Shown: positions 1 through 11,414, counted from the first letter of the stretch. The stretch is 64,000 bases of DNA from Ailurus styani (GCA_002007465.1 LNAC01000001.1:6621760-6685759); one strand, 5' to 3'. Made by a program: numbers and translations. Notes: a model not told the origin generated them from the sequence alone.

Positions 1-171
1 GAGAGAGAGAGAGAGAGAGATCACAAGTAGGCAGAGAGGCAGGCAGAGAGAGAGGAGGAAGCAGGCTCCCTGCTGAGCAGAGAGCCCCAAGAGGGACGCC
101 ATCCCAGGACCCTGAGATCATGACCTGAGCAGAAGGCAGAGGCTTTAACCTACTGAGCCACGCAGGCGCCC
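1..171 (-). mobile_element. Can-SINE, reverse orientation, cut by window edge
   Basis: A tRNA-derived carnivore SINE read from its tail on the plus strand: GA-rich simple repeat, ATCACAAGTAGGCAGAGAGG, the CTCCCTGCTGAGCAGAGAG block, GACCCTGAGATCATGACCTG, and the tRNA-like head ending GCAGGCGCCC at 171. The A-rich tail lies outside the window, so only one end is visible. Few changes from the remembered mustelid-type consensus suggest a fairly young copy. Confidence 0.93.
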
Positions 172-199
172 TACTCTTCTTTTTGTTAAGGTAACAATA

Positions 200-388
200 T
201 AACTACGGTTTATTGAGCATTTACTTAGTATATTTGTCACTCCCATGCTTGGTATATGTTGTATTTGTTCGTCACAGTAAGGTGGGGTGATGTCAGGTGC
301 AGACGGCACTGGGGTGACTTGCCTGTCACCCCCTGCCCCAAGGGGTGGAGCTGGGATTCGAACCAGGCTGTTGGCAGTGGGGTTCCGG
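200..388 (-). mobile_element. MIR remnant
   Basis: Ancient tRNA-derived SINE in reverse orientation. The left part keeps a TTTATTGAGCATTTACTTAG-like 3' region and the right part keeps GGAGCTGGGATTCGAACCAG, the reverse complement of the B-box-like part of MIR. The middle is decayed. The two landmarks in the right order and spacing make this one of the clearer MIRs here. Confidence 0.8.
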
Positions 389-929
389 CAGGATTCCTTG
401 GCAGAGGAGGAGCTCCTCCTGCGTCGGAAGCCTGTCCTGTCACCCTGAGAGCAGAAGGGAAGTGAGAATTCCAGGCTTACCCCAAATCTGGCATGTTCTT
501 CCCAGGATTCAAATGGGCTTCTCAGGAACAGTCATCTTCCTCAGGCCCGGGTTGCCTTCCAGATCACATGAGGCTATGAGAAGTCTGGCTTGTTTTAATT
601 TCCGTCTTTGATTAGTGATCTTTTGTTAGGATCTCACAATCTAATGCCAGGGAGGAATTTCGAGACGGTTTCCTGGACAAGGCCTGTTTTAAATTCCCTA
701 CAGTTTTTGGGTTAATGAACAGTGTGCCTCCCGATCAAGCCCTGGGCAGGCTTAGCAGTCAGGGGCCCCCTTGGATGCAGGGGGAGAGTCTGCCCCTCTG
801 GATCCTGGACGCATTGTCCAGGCAGAGAGGAGACGTCTCGGAGGACCTCAGTAGCTTGGCACAGTGCTGTTGCTCCAGCCACGTTCCTTCATTTACCCTC
901 GGATCCTCTCCCAGGTAGAAGTGATGGTG
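389..929. other. Unique sequence, nothing recognised
   Basis: Moderately GC-rich sequence without a recognisable repeat, exon or RNA. The short open frames have no domain and overlap on both frames. I see nothing to annotate. Confidence 0.6.
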
Positions 930-1000
930 TTCTACCAGTGAAGAAACCGAGGGTCAGAAAGGTGCAGAAGTTTAGTTGGTTCCCAGTCCATCTTGAGCTG
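930..1000 (-). mobile_element. MIR core remnant
   Basis: The stretch AAGAAACCGAGGGTCAGAAA at about 941-960 matches the reverse complement of the most conserved MIR core (GAGGAAACTGAGGC-like in this orientation), followed by a decayed remainder. Flanks cannot be matched, so the boundaries are approximate. Confidence 0.6.
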
Positions 1001-1138
1001 GTTTCTCTGTAATTGAGACTTTGGGCTTTTAATTGGGACTTGGGTACAACTGGGGATGGCTTCGCCCCAATGCCAAATTAGACCCCTTCGGTGCTCCTGA
1101 TCTCATTTACTCCCTTGCTTTCCACCCCTCCCCCTCCC

Positions 1139-1139
<1 letters not shown>

Positions 1140-1170
<31 letters not shown>
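1140..1170. repeat. (CA)n microsatellite
   Basis: About 31 bp of uninterrupted alternating A/C ending in CG at 1169-1170. It lies in unique sequence after a C-rich stretch. Likely length-polymorphic. Confidence 0.97.
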
Positions 1171-1171
<1 letters not shown>

Positions 1172-3737
1172 ACGATTATGTGGATAGCTTTCACAGTGCT
1201 GAGGGGTTTTTGGTGGTAAAATTGGATTTGGTGGCCAGGTATCATTTTATCAGACTCAAATCTCCAAATTTGTGGTCTAGGTTAGTGACCTCAGGGTTTT
1301 TCAAAGCCAGCCCCCCTTCTTCCTGGTGTGCGCCCCTGTCTTTGGGGAGGGGCTGGAGGTGCTGGATGGGATGCTCCCTTCCCTCCCTCTGGCTGCCGCT
1401 CACTTGCCAACAGGATTATGTTGCACCTCTTCCAGCAGGAGTTGCTGCCTGTGTTCTACGTGGGGGGGGATCTGGGAGAGGAGACAGGGAAGATGGGGAG
1501 GATTTCATCTAATTGGAATAGTCTGTTTGCACCATTCCTGTAAAAACCGGCCAGAAACTTGATTCTGCTGGGTAAACCTCCTTTGGGTGGCTGCCCTGCG
1601 TTTGTGTTGGCCTTAGAAAGGAATTTGAAATCATACTCGTGAACAAAAGGAGCAGCCTTCTTTTCAGAGTCTATCAGAGAATTGAAAGGGAATGGCACAA
1701 AGTTGGGTGTGTCCTGAAATCGGGAGAGGAGCCTGCTTGGGTGATTAACTCACCTGAAAGGCACCCAGAGCAGGTGACGTGAGAGCTCTCCCTGACCTTG
1801 GCTTCCTTTAGGGTAAGGTCCCCACGAGATGGAGATTTTCCTGAAAAACAGGCTTTCCTTTACTGACAAGATTACCTCCCTGCCCTGCCATGCTGCTCTC
1901 CCTTTCGTGAACACGAGTGTGCCTGGGAAATGCCTGACATCCTTGCTGGTATTCCACCCCCCGCCCCCGCCAGTGCCATGGTCTGGGGGACTCCACAGAC
2001 GCCCCATCTGACTCAGTCATTGGGTTCTTCCTGGTCTGGAGGCCTGAGGGGAAAGGCCAGGAAGGGGGTGTCTCTTGATCAGCCGGTCACATCAGCCCCA
2101 GTGTGCTGGCTCAGCTCTGACTCAGGTAATGATTGTATTCTTTCTATTTTCAGGCCCCCGTGCAGTTTTCAAATACGTCTCGGTTCTGCTCCAGTCCCCA
2201 CAGGAGAGGGGCTGTGGTGGGCGGCAGTGGGGCTCAGTGGGACAGGAAAAGGGAGAATCCTGCCGCTTCGGGCCATGCTGCCTGGAGAGGGAACGGAGTT
2301 GGGGCTTAAGGCATCTCTGCCTAGACGACACTCTGATGTCCTTTGTAGCTCTGTCGGATTTTGCTGCCCCTACCATGCAGCTTCTCCGTGGGGGCCCAGG
2401 GGTCGTGGGTGGCCTCAGACCCGGCCTTCGGATCTGTGGTGTAGAAGGTGTGTGTCCCTGTCCGTGTCCCTGTCCTGTTCCACGTTTCAGGGTTCCCTGG
2501 CTCTGTAGAAAGGCCCCCGAGCTTGGCATCCAGGTCCCTCCAGCGGGACACGGGCCATCTGATTAGTGTCCCACATGCCCGTGTTGGTGCCGTGCTGAGA
2601 GCACCAGGCTTCCTAAGACCTGATTTTTTCCACCTCGGCCTCTGTGCAGAGTTCTGTTTATTCTCCTGCTCTTCCAAGATGCTTGTTGCTCTTCAGTCAG
2701 GACTGAGGGTTTTTCTTTTTCTTCTTTTTTTTAGACACACATCCTTCCTTCTCATTTCTCAGCTAAGCCTGGGATTAAGAATGTGGCTTCCACTGACAAA
2801 AGCCAGGAGATTTCAGAATTAAAGTTGGAATTCTATCTGTAATGATGTCTTCCTGAGTATTTAAGGAGGACTTTGAACCGTGGGTAATTTTTTTTTTCCT
2901 TCCTGAGCTGGCCAGATGTGCTCCGAGTTGTGGGCAAAGGAAGCAGCTCCACGTGCTTTGAGTTTTCTTTGTGATAATTGTGACCTTGCCTTAGTTGAGT
3001 CCCCCGTGTCCCAGGGGCACGAGGGGAAGAGGCTTGTGACTGGCCGCTGTTGGGGTTGTGTTCTTAACCGTGTGCGTCACGTGGGCCCGAGAGCTTCGAA
3101 GCTGCCCCCCTCTCCCCAGCTCCGCGAAACCACTTGAAACGCACATTGCGAGTATAACTCTGGTTCTTTAAAATGTTTCTCCACAAGAGAGATTACAAAG
3201 TTGGGTTTTGGTTTGTTTTGTTGTGATTCCTTTCATCATCTGGGGAGCTGTGGCCAGCTGGCAGGCAAGGCTGGGGGCACCCCGGGCGCCAAGGGGGAGA
3301 GAGACGGGTGGGAGGCCGGTCTGGGTTCTCTTGGGGGAGGAGGGTCATGCAGGGACCACTTTGTGGCCTTGCCTGGAGCCGGGAGTTTTACAACCTGGTG
3401 ATCACTTGGCATGGCAGGCTCCGGGGTCAGATCCAGAAGCTTTGCCCTGGGCCATCCCAGCAACCCACTTGGGAGCCTGGGGTGACTTGTGTTCTCTGCC
3501 TGGGCGCATCGGTGAGGGAGAGGAGAGGTCCCACGGAAAGGCTGTGAATGTCAACCTTCCCAGACCGTTGCCGGGCCTGAGGAGAGTCGCTCCTGTCCTC
3601 AAGATTCTAGGAGAAGCAACAACGAACTTACCAGATGGGAAAGAGGCATCAGGTGGGACAGACGGTTCCAGAAAGTGTATGGCAAAGGAGGCAGGGAAAG
3701 CTGCGTGACTGCCTGTGGGGTTCACTGAGGCCTTGGA
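1171..3737. other. Unique GC-rich non-coding sequence
   Basis: No repeat family, exon or RNA gene is recognised. A splice-acceptor-like word (pyrimidine tract then CAG at 2151-2153) and a donor-like CAG|GTAATG at 2123-2130 occur, but the adjoining frames do not resemble any protein. T-rich patches occur near 2714-2732 and 2888-2898. Confidence 0.55.
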
Positions 3738-3830
3738 GAAGACTTAACCGTTTCCGAATCTAAAATGAGGGTCAGGATTATAAACTGCTCGGAAGGGACC
3801 TGACACGTTGTAGGTATTTGTTAAATTTTT
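3738..3830 (+). mobile_element. MIR 3' remnant
   Basis: Forward-orientation MIR pieces: TTAACC, then a TCTAAAATGAGGGT stretch corresponding to the 'TGTAAAATGGGG' region, then ACACGTTGTAGGTATTTGTT corresponding to the 'CACATAGTAGGCGCTCAATA' end. The elements appear in the right order over about 90 bp. Confidence 0.7.
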
Positions 3831-6800
3831 AAAAATACAAAATGTAGACAAATAAATCAACCACTTCTGGCCCGAGGTGCCATGTACCCATTGGAGCAGG
3901 TTTCCTTGTGTGTCCCTCATCCCGCCACATTGGAGGTCAGAGAATCCTGACCTCGGCAGTGGAAAGAGGGGAATCCTTTGAGTGTTGGGGGACAGGAGAG
4001 AAGGCTCCCTGGGCTTTGAGATGGGGCTTGCTTGTCACAGATTCTGGGCCGTGTCCTGGGGAAATGGTCCCACGTGGATGGGAGATTTAATCCTTGCGCA
4101 CAGAGGACGGGTGAATTTTATGGAGCCTGGGGAAGTGTCAGATGAAATGGGTGTGTAGTGAGGGTGGGAGAGCCAGATCCTGGTGCTGTTTAAAAAAAAA
4201 AAAAAAAGCAGGGATGTGGGGGTGGTGGCTGGTTAGACCAGGGAGCAACCATCTTCTCGATGATTCTCAGAGTGATAACCCGAAAACCATTCAGATTGTT
4301 TTTAGACTGGAATGTTACTCTGTATTAGGTCACTCTGAGACCTGATTTAACTGAGAAATACCCAGTAAAATATTTACCTTCTCTTTAAGAGCTACTTTCC
4401 CTTTCCAGAGAAGGAAGGAAGAGTAGTTTTGGGTGCTGCCTACCTCTGCCTGAGGATGGCCCACGGGGGGCTCGGGACCCCAGCTGCATCTGCCCTGGAC
4501 AGGGGGGTCCGCTGGAGAGGCAGCCCCGTGTTGAAGGTGCTCCCTGCACCTTCTCTATGGAGTTGATAAAACACAGTGCAGGGGGGCCTGACTGGCCACG
4601 TTCCTAGAGGAATCTGTGCCAGCCCCCTTCCCTGCCAGCATTTGCCTTCACATGCTCCTGTCCCATCTCCGGGTCCCGCGCAGGCAGTCGAGGGTTGGTT
4701 CCTGTCCCGGAGAATGGCTTGTTGGGGTTGCCTTCCTGGCACGTGGTGGGCACTCAGTCAGTGGCAGCTCTGGTGATCGGCCCGGGCCCAGCTGGGAGGC
4801 CAGTCTGCTGCATGTGCTCCCGCCCCTGGCCCTGGAGACAGGGTGGTACTTGCTCATCCCCTCCCAGGGCAGACATCCACCAGGGGGACTGATGGGGAGC
4901 CCACTGGGGCCAGGCGCTCTGTGGGTGCGCACTTGACCGTCCGGGCAGAGCTCCCACCCTGCATTTCGTGTTGGGCTGCAGGTTCGAGTAGTAGGGTCCC
5001 CTGAGCATGAAATGGCGAGGCGGGGCCCGGTGGGGACTCTGCTCTGGAAGTTGTCCTACTGGGGTCCGTGGAAGGGACAGTTTGTTGCCTTCAGGCTGGG
5101 CTGGTCATTTCATGGACCAGCAGTTTCTTTGGGCTCAATTCATGCCATTAAAAAAAAGCTCCCTTGGAAAGCAAGATGATCCTTGAAAATGCCCTTGGGA
5201 GGCAGCTGGTGCTGGAATGTGAAGGCATCTCAGGGGTCAGGGGCCAAAATGTTGTATTTCCACACTTGCCAATTCTGGGGAGTGGCGACTAAAGGCTGGT
5301 ACACGTGGGAAGGGCTCAGACATTAGCTGGTTGTCTTATCATCATTATTGGTGGTGGGGGCGGTGGTCTAAGAGGAGTGGGAACCCATGGCTAGTACCCG
5401 GGGCTGTGGTGGGTGGTCAGGTAAGTGAGACTGAGTTCCCTTCCACCTCTGCCTTTTTCAAGCTCTACCCTGCGTGGCTTGCTACATCCCTCTAAAAAAA
5501 TCAAGTTGGAATTAGAGTCCCAGATCACGGAGGGGTCCTTTGTGCCCTGCTGGGTCAATGAAAGTGCCAGCAGCCCTCAGCCTGCCCCCGCCCCAGGTCC
5601 TGCTCCCACCTGCCCCGTGAGTGGAGCCCACGGATTCAGTGCGTGTGTTTAGCAGTCCGAAGCGGGCTGTGGGCTTGGTGGTTTTCACATGAGTGATCCG
5701 TGCCCTCCCCAGGGACGGCCTGTGCCCACGTGGTTTGGGACGGTGGCCTCCGGAGGAGGGCTTGGCCGGGGCACCCTCTGGCCAGGAGCGGGTCTCCCGG
5801 AGCCCCACCCAGCATACTGTGGGAGAAGCTCCAGGTGGGGCCAGAACAGCTGTATTTTTAGCAAACTCCTCCCGGTGGCTCTTCGCGCAGCCAGAGCAGA
5901 GCCTGCCAGCTGCACACAGACTACCTTTCTCGAACAGCAAACCCCTCCCCAGCACACATCCATACACTCGAGTCTCGTTCTTGAACATGGGGCACGACGA
6001 ATGATTGAAAGATTTTATATGTCTTGAATAGCCCCCTCCCCCTCCAAATCTGAATGAATAGATTTGGAAACGGAAATGTGGATTTCTGCCCGAACTAGTC
6101 TGATTTTTTTTTTTTTTTGTAATTTTTTTGGTGCAAGAGGAATTCTCCACCCCCTAGAACCGCACCAGGCTTTCCTGGGGATGGGAGGGAATTTGCGCTC
6201 GTTCCCACTAACAGCGGTCCGTACTCAGGTGCGCTTGCCATGGAACTTGCTACGGCCCAGTCAGCGGCGTCCACGGAGGGGGGCTGGGCTGAGTATCACA
6301 GCTTGCTGGCCAGGGGAGAAGTCGGTCTTACAAATTACATTTTAGTACAGTGTGAGTCCCTTTAGGGAAGCACACTTTGGAAATGCGCGTACACAAGGCA
6401 AGGATGGGCGCAGCAGCGGGGCTGGCGGCTCGCACCCTGGCCCGCGTGTGTGGACAAGGTCAGCGCCAGGCACGGCCGCGATGTTTCGCAAATGAACAAG
6501 TCAACCTCCAGTAGCTCTCGTAAGCGGGTGCCGTTCTTTCCGTGCGTTGCCAAACACAGATTTGGGGACAACACCTTCTGTTTTAGAAATGTAAGTAAAC
6601 ACCTTTTGTGGCAGGCCCTTTTTATCGTAATCTGTGGATTTATTGACTAGTAGGTTTCACTGAGGCTGATAGCTTATGTTTCCGCATAGATGACAGCGTA
6701 CCTTTATTCTGTGTGTAGAGACACTTTGTCATACACGAGGGTACTTTGTTTTTTAGCGACAACCCTGATCTGAGACAGTGAGGGGATGTGGTCACCTACT

Positions 6801-6946
6801 CCCACTTGGGGAATCCGCGGAGCGGGTCTCACAAGCCACGTGGATGGGCTGCTCCCAGTTTGTAAATGATGGAGCTGGTTCTGACTTGCCTCTTCTCTAC
6901 CAATACCAAGCTGTCTGAAGAGTGGCTTTGTACTCAGATAACTTAA
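3831..6946. other. Unique GC-rich non-coding sequence
   Basis: Mostly unique sequence. It contains a 17-bp A tract near 4191-4207 and a T tract near 6104-6119, neither joined to a recognisable SINE. A possible MIR end (CACGTGGTGGGCACTCAGTC) lies at 4740-4759 and a CTCF-like word at 4877-4891. The open reading frames, including a 212-codon one on the minus strand at 5512-6150, show no domain. Confidence 0.55.
4877..4891 (+). promoter_or_regulatory. CTCF-like core motif
   Basis: CCACCAGGGGGACTG resembles the CTCF core CCACNAGGGGGCGC except at the GC/GA step. Single motif matches of this kind are frequent, so this is a candidate only. Confidence 0.25.
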
Positions 6947-7161
6947 TTTTTTTTTTAAAGATTTTATTTATTTGAGAGAATGTGTACGCACGTGTGCACC
7001 CTTGCACTCACCTGTGCGTGAGTGTGAGGAGGGGCAGAGAAAGAGGGACAAGCAGACTCCCCACTGAGCTGGGAGCCCAGCCTGGGGCTCGATCCCAGGA
7101 CCCTGAGATCATGACCTGAGTTGAAGGCAGATGCTCAACAGACTGAGCCACCCAGGTGCCC
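6947..7161 (-). mobile_element. Can-SINE with target-site duplication
   Basis: Reverse-oriented SINE: T-rich tail, AAAGATTTTATTTATTTGAG, a TG/CA-rich insertion, the CTCCCCACTGAGCTGGGAGC block, GACCCTGAGATCATGACCTG and the head ending CACCCAGGTGCCC. CTCAGATAA occurs on both sides (from 6933 and from 7162), a clear target-site duplication that fixes the borders. Confidence 0.95.
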
Positions 7162-7162
7162 C

Positions 7163-7619
7163 TCAGATAATCCAATTCTAAGGATGAGGGTGTGTGTACA
7201 AATTTAAAGGCAAGGCAGGGGTGTGGGGAAGTCTACCTGGTTCGAAGAATCTGGAGCCTTTGGCATGAGTTCCAGGTGCTGGGTCAAGGTGAACTTGAAG
7301 GAGGGGTATGCATGGTGTCCTCAGATGAGTGTTTAAGGGGCCTCATACTCCTTGATCTGAGGTCGTTAACTGTGGTCTTGGCTTTTTTGCCCTCTCTGGT
7401 TTGGGTAACTGCTTTCTGGGGGAAGATTGGAATACCTTTTGAATTGCACTCAGAGACATTTACGGTGAGAGAAAATTCCAGCCATTACCTTAACTATTAC
7501 CTGGCCAAGTGGCACAGGGACAGGTGTCTGGGGCCACAACTTTGCATGAATATGAGAAGTGGAAGCCTTTGGATTCTAGCAGTTTCTTTGGGGGCTGTTT
7601 TAGGACTTGGGTTAGGAAG
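7163..7619. other. Unique sequence, nothing recognised
   Basis: Transition from GC-rich to AT-rich sequence. A 144-codon open frame (7192-7626) has hydrophobic stretches but resembles nothing known and has no gene context. Confidence 0.5.
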
Positions 7620-8000
7620 GAAATGACTTTATGATTTATGGTGTTTATGAAGACTAGCGTACCTATCTGTTTTCACATAGACATCTTAATAGAGATTAAA
7701 TACAAAATAAAGCAGGATGCATGAACGAAGATATTCCCATAAGCAATATTGTAGTGTTAGGCGATGTAATTATGTTTTGTACACTTCCCAATTAAGCAGT
7801 TATGCATTACTGGAAAAACCACCTTTAAGAGATTTAGGAAAGCTTTATAATTTTGTAGATCGAATAAAAATAGATGCATCATATTTTATGCATAGGGTTT
7901 AAAATTTTTACGTTCTATGATAAAGTAACTCAATTTGGATTGATTTATGGAAATTTATGCAGTGACACTGAGATGAATTTGCTTTTTCTGAAAATGACCT
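7620..8000. other. AT-rich island, possible conserved non-coding element
   Basis: A sharp drop in GC between GC-rich flanks, with words such as TTATGCATTACTGG, TAGATGCATCATATTTTATG and repeated ATGCAT (POU/octamer-like half sites). No repeat family is recognised. I infer possible constraint from composition and word content only. Confidence 0.35.
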
Positions 8001-8367
8001 GTTGAACAAAAATCCACCTTCTTCAGCAAATAGAGCTCCTACTATGCGCCAGCTTCCAGGCGAGAGCAAGGAGGGTTTATTCTAAACTTCTGCAACACAG
8101 TGGTGACCTTATAAGAGCTGGAATGGGCACCGGGGGCTTCTTCAGGGGTGGGTGGGCAGTAGATGATGCTGGCCTGCTGGAGGAATTGAAAGACACTCGT
8201 GGTGCTCTCCTGTCACTGAGGATGTGCCGTGAAGAGCTTAAGAACATAACCTCCAGATGGGCACTTCGGTCCCAGGACACCTGCCCCCTGGTGAAGTCCC
8301 ACTTCCTTGTGCCCAAGGGTGTTCACAGTGGGGTGATGGGCGCTCAGGGAATCTGCGAGGGAGAAGT

Positions 8368-8456
8368 GGATTAATGTATGGAAAGCCCTTGACATGTGCC
8401 TTGAGGAACATCTCCAGTCTGGGCATTAACTATTATTATTATTATTATTATTATCG
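8368..8456 (+). mobile_element. MIR 3' end with (TTA)n tail
   Basis: ATGTATGGAAAGCCCTTGAC corresponds to the ATGTAAAGCGCTTAGAAC part of MIR. It is followed by a decayed middle and a TATTATTATT tail at about 8430-8453, a common MIR ending. Confidence 0.65.
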
Positions 8457-8590
8457 TAGTAGTAGTTAACATTGGGGTGCAGAGAATGAGGTGTGGGAGT
8501 GGGAAGGACCCTGGGTCTGAAGAGGCAAAGAGAGGGCCCAGAGAGGTGCGGGGTGGCCCTGAGATCAGATCACCATGGCCAGACATGGCA

Positions 8591-8780
8591 TTTTTTTTTT
8601 TTTAAGATTTTATTTACTTTTTTGCACGTGCGCACGAGAGAGAGAGAGAACAGAGGGAGAGTGAGGGAGAAGCAGACTCCCTGCTGAGCAGAAAGCCCGA
8701 CGCGGGGCTTGATCCCAGGACCCTGGGATGGGGACCTGAGCTGAAGGCAGATGCTTCACCGACAGCCACCCGGGGCCCCA
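8591..8780 (-). mobile_element. Can-SINE with target-site duplication
   Basis: Reverse SINE: T tract, AAGATTTTATTTACTTTTTT, GAGA simple repeat, CTCCCTGCTGAGCAGAAAGC, and the head ending in CACCCGGGGCCCC. The direct repeat AGACATGGCA lies at 8581-8590 and 8781-8790 and continues into TTTT. The head has several changes, so it is older than the copy at 9604. Confidence 0.95.
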
Positions 8781-8955
8781 AGACATGGCATTTTAGAGCG
8801 CTGGCTATGGTGCATGGGGAGCTAGACCCACTCGGGCCTTGGTGGGCAGCGTTGGGGTCGGAGGAGCTGTCGGGAGGGTGTTCGGCGCTGAGACTGACAG
8901 GCCCAGGGCCCTGACGGGTGGTGGTACTTGGGCTGCGTGCACGGTGGGTCGCTCG
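8781..8955. other. Unique GC-rich sequence
   Basis: Nothing recognised apart from the SINE target-site copy at its left edge. Confidence 0.5.
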
Positions 8956-9046
8956 TTGGGGCTTCTGCTCCAGGACTCAGGCCGCAGGGTGGCCCAGTCA
9001 CCTTGGGGCTTCTGCTCCAGGACTCAGGCCGCAGGGTGGCCCAGTC
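8956..9046. repeat. Tandem duplication, 47-bp period
   Basis: The block at 8956-8999 (TTGGGGCTTCTGCTCCAGGA to CCGCAGGGTGGCCCAGTC) recurs without change at 9003-9046. The 44-bp copies are identical, so the duplication is recent or maintained. Minisatellite seed of two units. Confidence 0.95.
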
Positions 9047-9287
9047 GTCCTCTTCACCCAGCTCATTTTACACCAGAGCTTGAGTGTCTGTTTCATCCTG
9101 GGCTCCTGGACATGACCCTGTTCTGTTCCTCCGCAGAGAAGTCCAGGTGCCAGGATAGGGCTGAAGGCTATTTTGTCACGGTCACTTTATCCTCTTCGCA
9201 CTCCCCCCCCAGTCCCCGCCCCCACCATCGGTCATCTTCAGGGGCAGGGGTGGTGGTGATCTTTAACCAAGGGGCCAGCAAGGGATG

Positions 9288-9378
9288 GCTCGGGTCTTGT
9301 CCTGGCTCTGCCCTCAGCTTGCTCTGTGACCTCGGGTGAACTCCAGCGCTGCCCCTCTGTTTCTCCTTCAGTGGGGGG
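9288..9378 (+). mobile_element. MIR core remnant
   Basis: Reads CCTGGCTCTGCCCTCAGCTT, then GCTCTGTGACCTCGGGTGAA, then CTCTGTTTCTCCTTCAGTGG. This matches the MIR order of 'GGCTCTGCCACTTACTAGCT', 'GTGTGACCTTGGGCAAGT' and 'CCTCAGTTTCCTCATCTGTA'. Confidence 0.78.
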
Positions 9379-9603
9379 TCCCTGGCTTCTCTGGATTGGG
9401 GCACGCCTGGGGTCCCAGCACCTCCTGAGAGCTCCGGGGGCTCTCGGGCTGCTGGCTTGTCCCACACTTCCCTGGGATGGCAGCGGCGGCCCTTAGCAAG
9501 GGGAGACCCGGCCCCACTGGGCATCTTCCTGAAGGGGCGGCGGAGCCTGGCTTGATCAGATGTCTTTGCAGTTAGATAAAAGGGACAGTGACAAGGCTCA
9601 CTT

Positions 9604-9800
9604 TTTTTTTTTTAAAAGATTTTATTTATTTATTTGACACACAGAGAGAGATTACAAGTAGGCAGAGAGGCAGGCAGAGAGAGGAGGAAGCAGGCTCCCT
9701 GCTGAGCAGAGAGCCCGATGCAGGCCTCGATCCCAGGACCCTGAGATCATGACCTGAGCTGAAGGCAGAGGCTTTAACCTACTGAGCCACCCAGGCGCCC
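9604..9800 (-). mobile_element. Can-SINE, young copy with target-site duplication
   Basis: Nearly consensus reverse SINE: T tail, AAAGATTTTATTTATTTATT, GATTACAAGTAGGCAGAGAG, CTCCCTGCTGAGCAGAGAGC, head ending CACCCAGGCGCCC at 9800. The target AAGGCTCACTTT flanks it (9593 and 9801). Low divergence and a long perfect duplication mark it as one of the youngest insertions here. Confidence 0.97.
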
Positions 9801-11367
9801 AAGGCTCACTTTCTTAAAGAGACCTCCTCTGAGGATGGAGGAGACTTTAGGGGAAGAGCAGTCGAGGCACGGTAGTTGAGGGGGAGCCTCATTTCTCCTT
9901 TCCCCCATTGGCGGCAACGGAAGTGTCTTCCTTGACAAGATTGTTCCAAAGCGCAGCTGAGCTTCCGGGACACGGCCAGTGTGTGTGCAGCGGGGTCCTT
10001 CCCGCCCACATGGAGACCCTTCTGGGGGTGGGGGTTGGGACGGAGGTGATTTCCTGGGGGGAGCTGGAGGCTCTGGGACGGCAGTTGACTGCCCAGGAGA
10101 GGACGTCTGTTTCATTGCTTGTTTCGGTCTTTTGTGGGGATCGACTTTGAGAAACTTTTACGTCGGTGTAATTTATCTACGGTCAGATGCACCCTTTCCG
10201 CCTGCCGTTCTGCAAGTTTGGACCAAAGATATGTAAACAGCACGTGGCTGCAGAGCAAGTCTCAGCACCGAGGGAAGTTGTCCCGTGTTCAGGGCTTGCC
10301 CCTGCCGGCCACGGATGAAATCGCCCCGTTTTGCTAGTAGAAAGGCCCGCCTCGGGAGTTTGCCGCGGTAGCTCGATGTGGCCTGCGAGGTGCGTCTCTG
10401 ATGTCCAGGGGTCTCACTTGGCACGGGGGGCTCTCCTGTCACAGCGGATAGATCTCCTTGACGGGCGGGCACCCATGCCATCCCAAGGAAGTCAGACTTC
10501 AGGCATTTGGCCCAGGCTGGAGGAGGGGGATCCAGGGTCAGTCGCTGGAGTTGGGGTCTTGTCTGCCCCATGAAACCCGCAGAGGTCCCCTTTTCTCTCC
10601 CCAGAGGCGTGAGTCCCAGACCCATACGTACAGGCCAGGGTGCTCCTTGGGCCATTGTCCTGGGACAGCTGCTCACCCTCCTCCACACAGTGTCCTGCCA
10701 GCCTCTCTTGGAAGGTGCCCAGAGACAGGTGCTTCTCCGTCCACCCCGGCTGCTGGCTCCAGGGCCAGAGGGATCGGGAGTGACCACCACGTCCCTGGCT
10801 GCTTCTTCCTTCCTCCTGCTCGGGGGAAGTGGCTTTGGAGCAGGCGGTGTACTTACTGCGTGCTGTGGCCATTCCGTGTTCTTGACTCCTGGGGGCGCAC
10901 GGGCAGTGGGCGGCACCCAGGTCCCCATTTGCCTTCCTGCGATGCTTTGGGGGAGAGCCTGAGGGGGGGGCTAGGGGACTTTGCTGTGGTAAGGTCAGTG
11001 GCTGCCAGATCCAGCAGTGGGCTGCCCGCTCAGTCTCCCACCCCAGTACCTCCCCTCCAGGTAGGGTCTGGGTCTCTCTGAGGAGGGGTATTTAATGAGA
11101 CAGTGTGGACGTGCAGGAGAGCGCCCCCCGTCACACTGCATGGGGGCCCAAGTCCACTGATTTCTTCATAGTATTTAATATTCTCCTATTTCTCTTCAGT
11201 TGGGGGAATTTTGTGAAATGAGTCTGGGAAGTTTTTAAATTGGTAGCTGGGGATCGCTACATTTGATTTTCCAGTTGCTGCTGGAAATATCTTCAGTGCT
11301 GGTTCTTTGCTTCCCCACTAGGGCCCGAGCGCTTTGGGTGGGTGAGAGCGTTCCTCCTGCGGTGCAT
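9801..11367. other. GC-rich non-coding sequence
   Basis: Unique apart from a possible L1 remnant near 10141-10270. Overlapping open frames of up to 251 codons (10173-10928 minus, 10458-11081 plus) are low-complexity in composition and lack domains; stop codons are rare because GC is high. Confidence 0.5.
10141..10270 (-). mobile_element. Possible decayed L1M 3' remnant
   Basis: The order TTTGAGAAACTTTTACGT, GTAATTTATC, ATGCACCC, CTGCAAGTTTG resembles the reverse complement of old L1 3' regions ('GTACAATTCAGTGGTTTTTAGTATATTC'-type sequence). The match is patchy and rests on order rather than identity. Confidence 0.35.
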
Positions 11368-11414
11368 CGTGTGTGTGTGTGTGTGCGCGTGCGTGCGCAC
11401 ACACGCGCGTGTGT
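11368..11414. repeat. Alternating purine-pyrimidine tract (TG/CG/CA)
   Basis: 47 bp of unbroken purine-pyrimidine alternation: (GT)n, then GCGCGTGCGTGCGCACACAC, then GCGCGTGTGT. GC-containing alternation is the classic Z-DNA-prone sequence, and the GTGCGC/GCGCAC symmetry could also form a hairpin. Confidence 0.95.

Noticed and set aside
2123..2153. Donor-like CAG|GTAATG and acceptor-like TTCTTTCTATTTTCAG close together
   Set aside because: The region right of the acceptor gives no recognisable coding sequence; such words are common by chance.
5512..6150. 212-codon minus-strand frame
   Set aside because: No recognisable domain; starts in a poly-K translation of a T tract.
10173..10928. 251-codon minus-strand frame
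   Set aside because: Overlaps a 207-codon plus-strand frame of equal quality; no domain; covers a likely LINE remnant.
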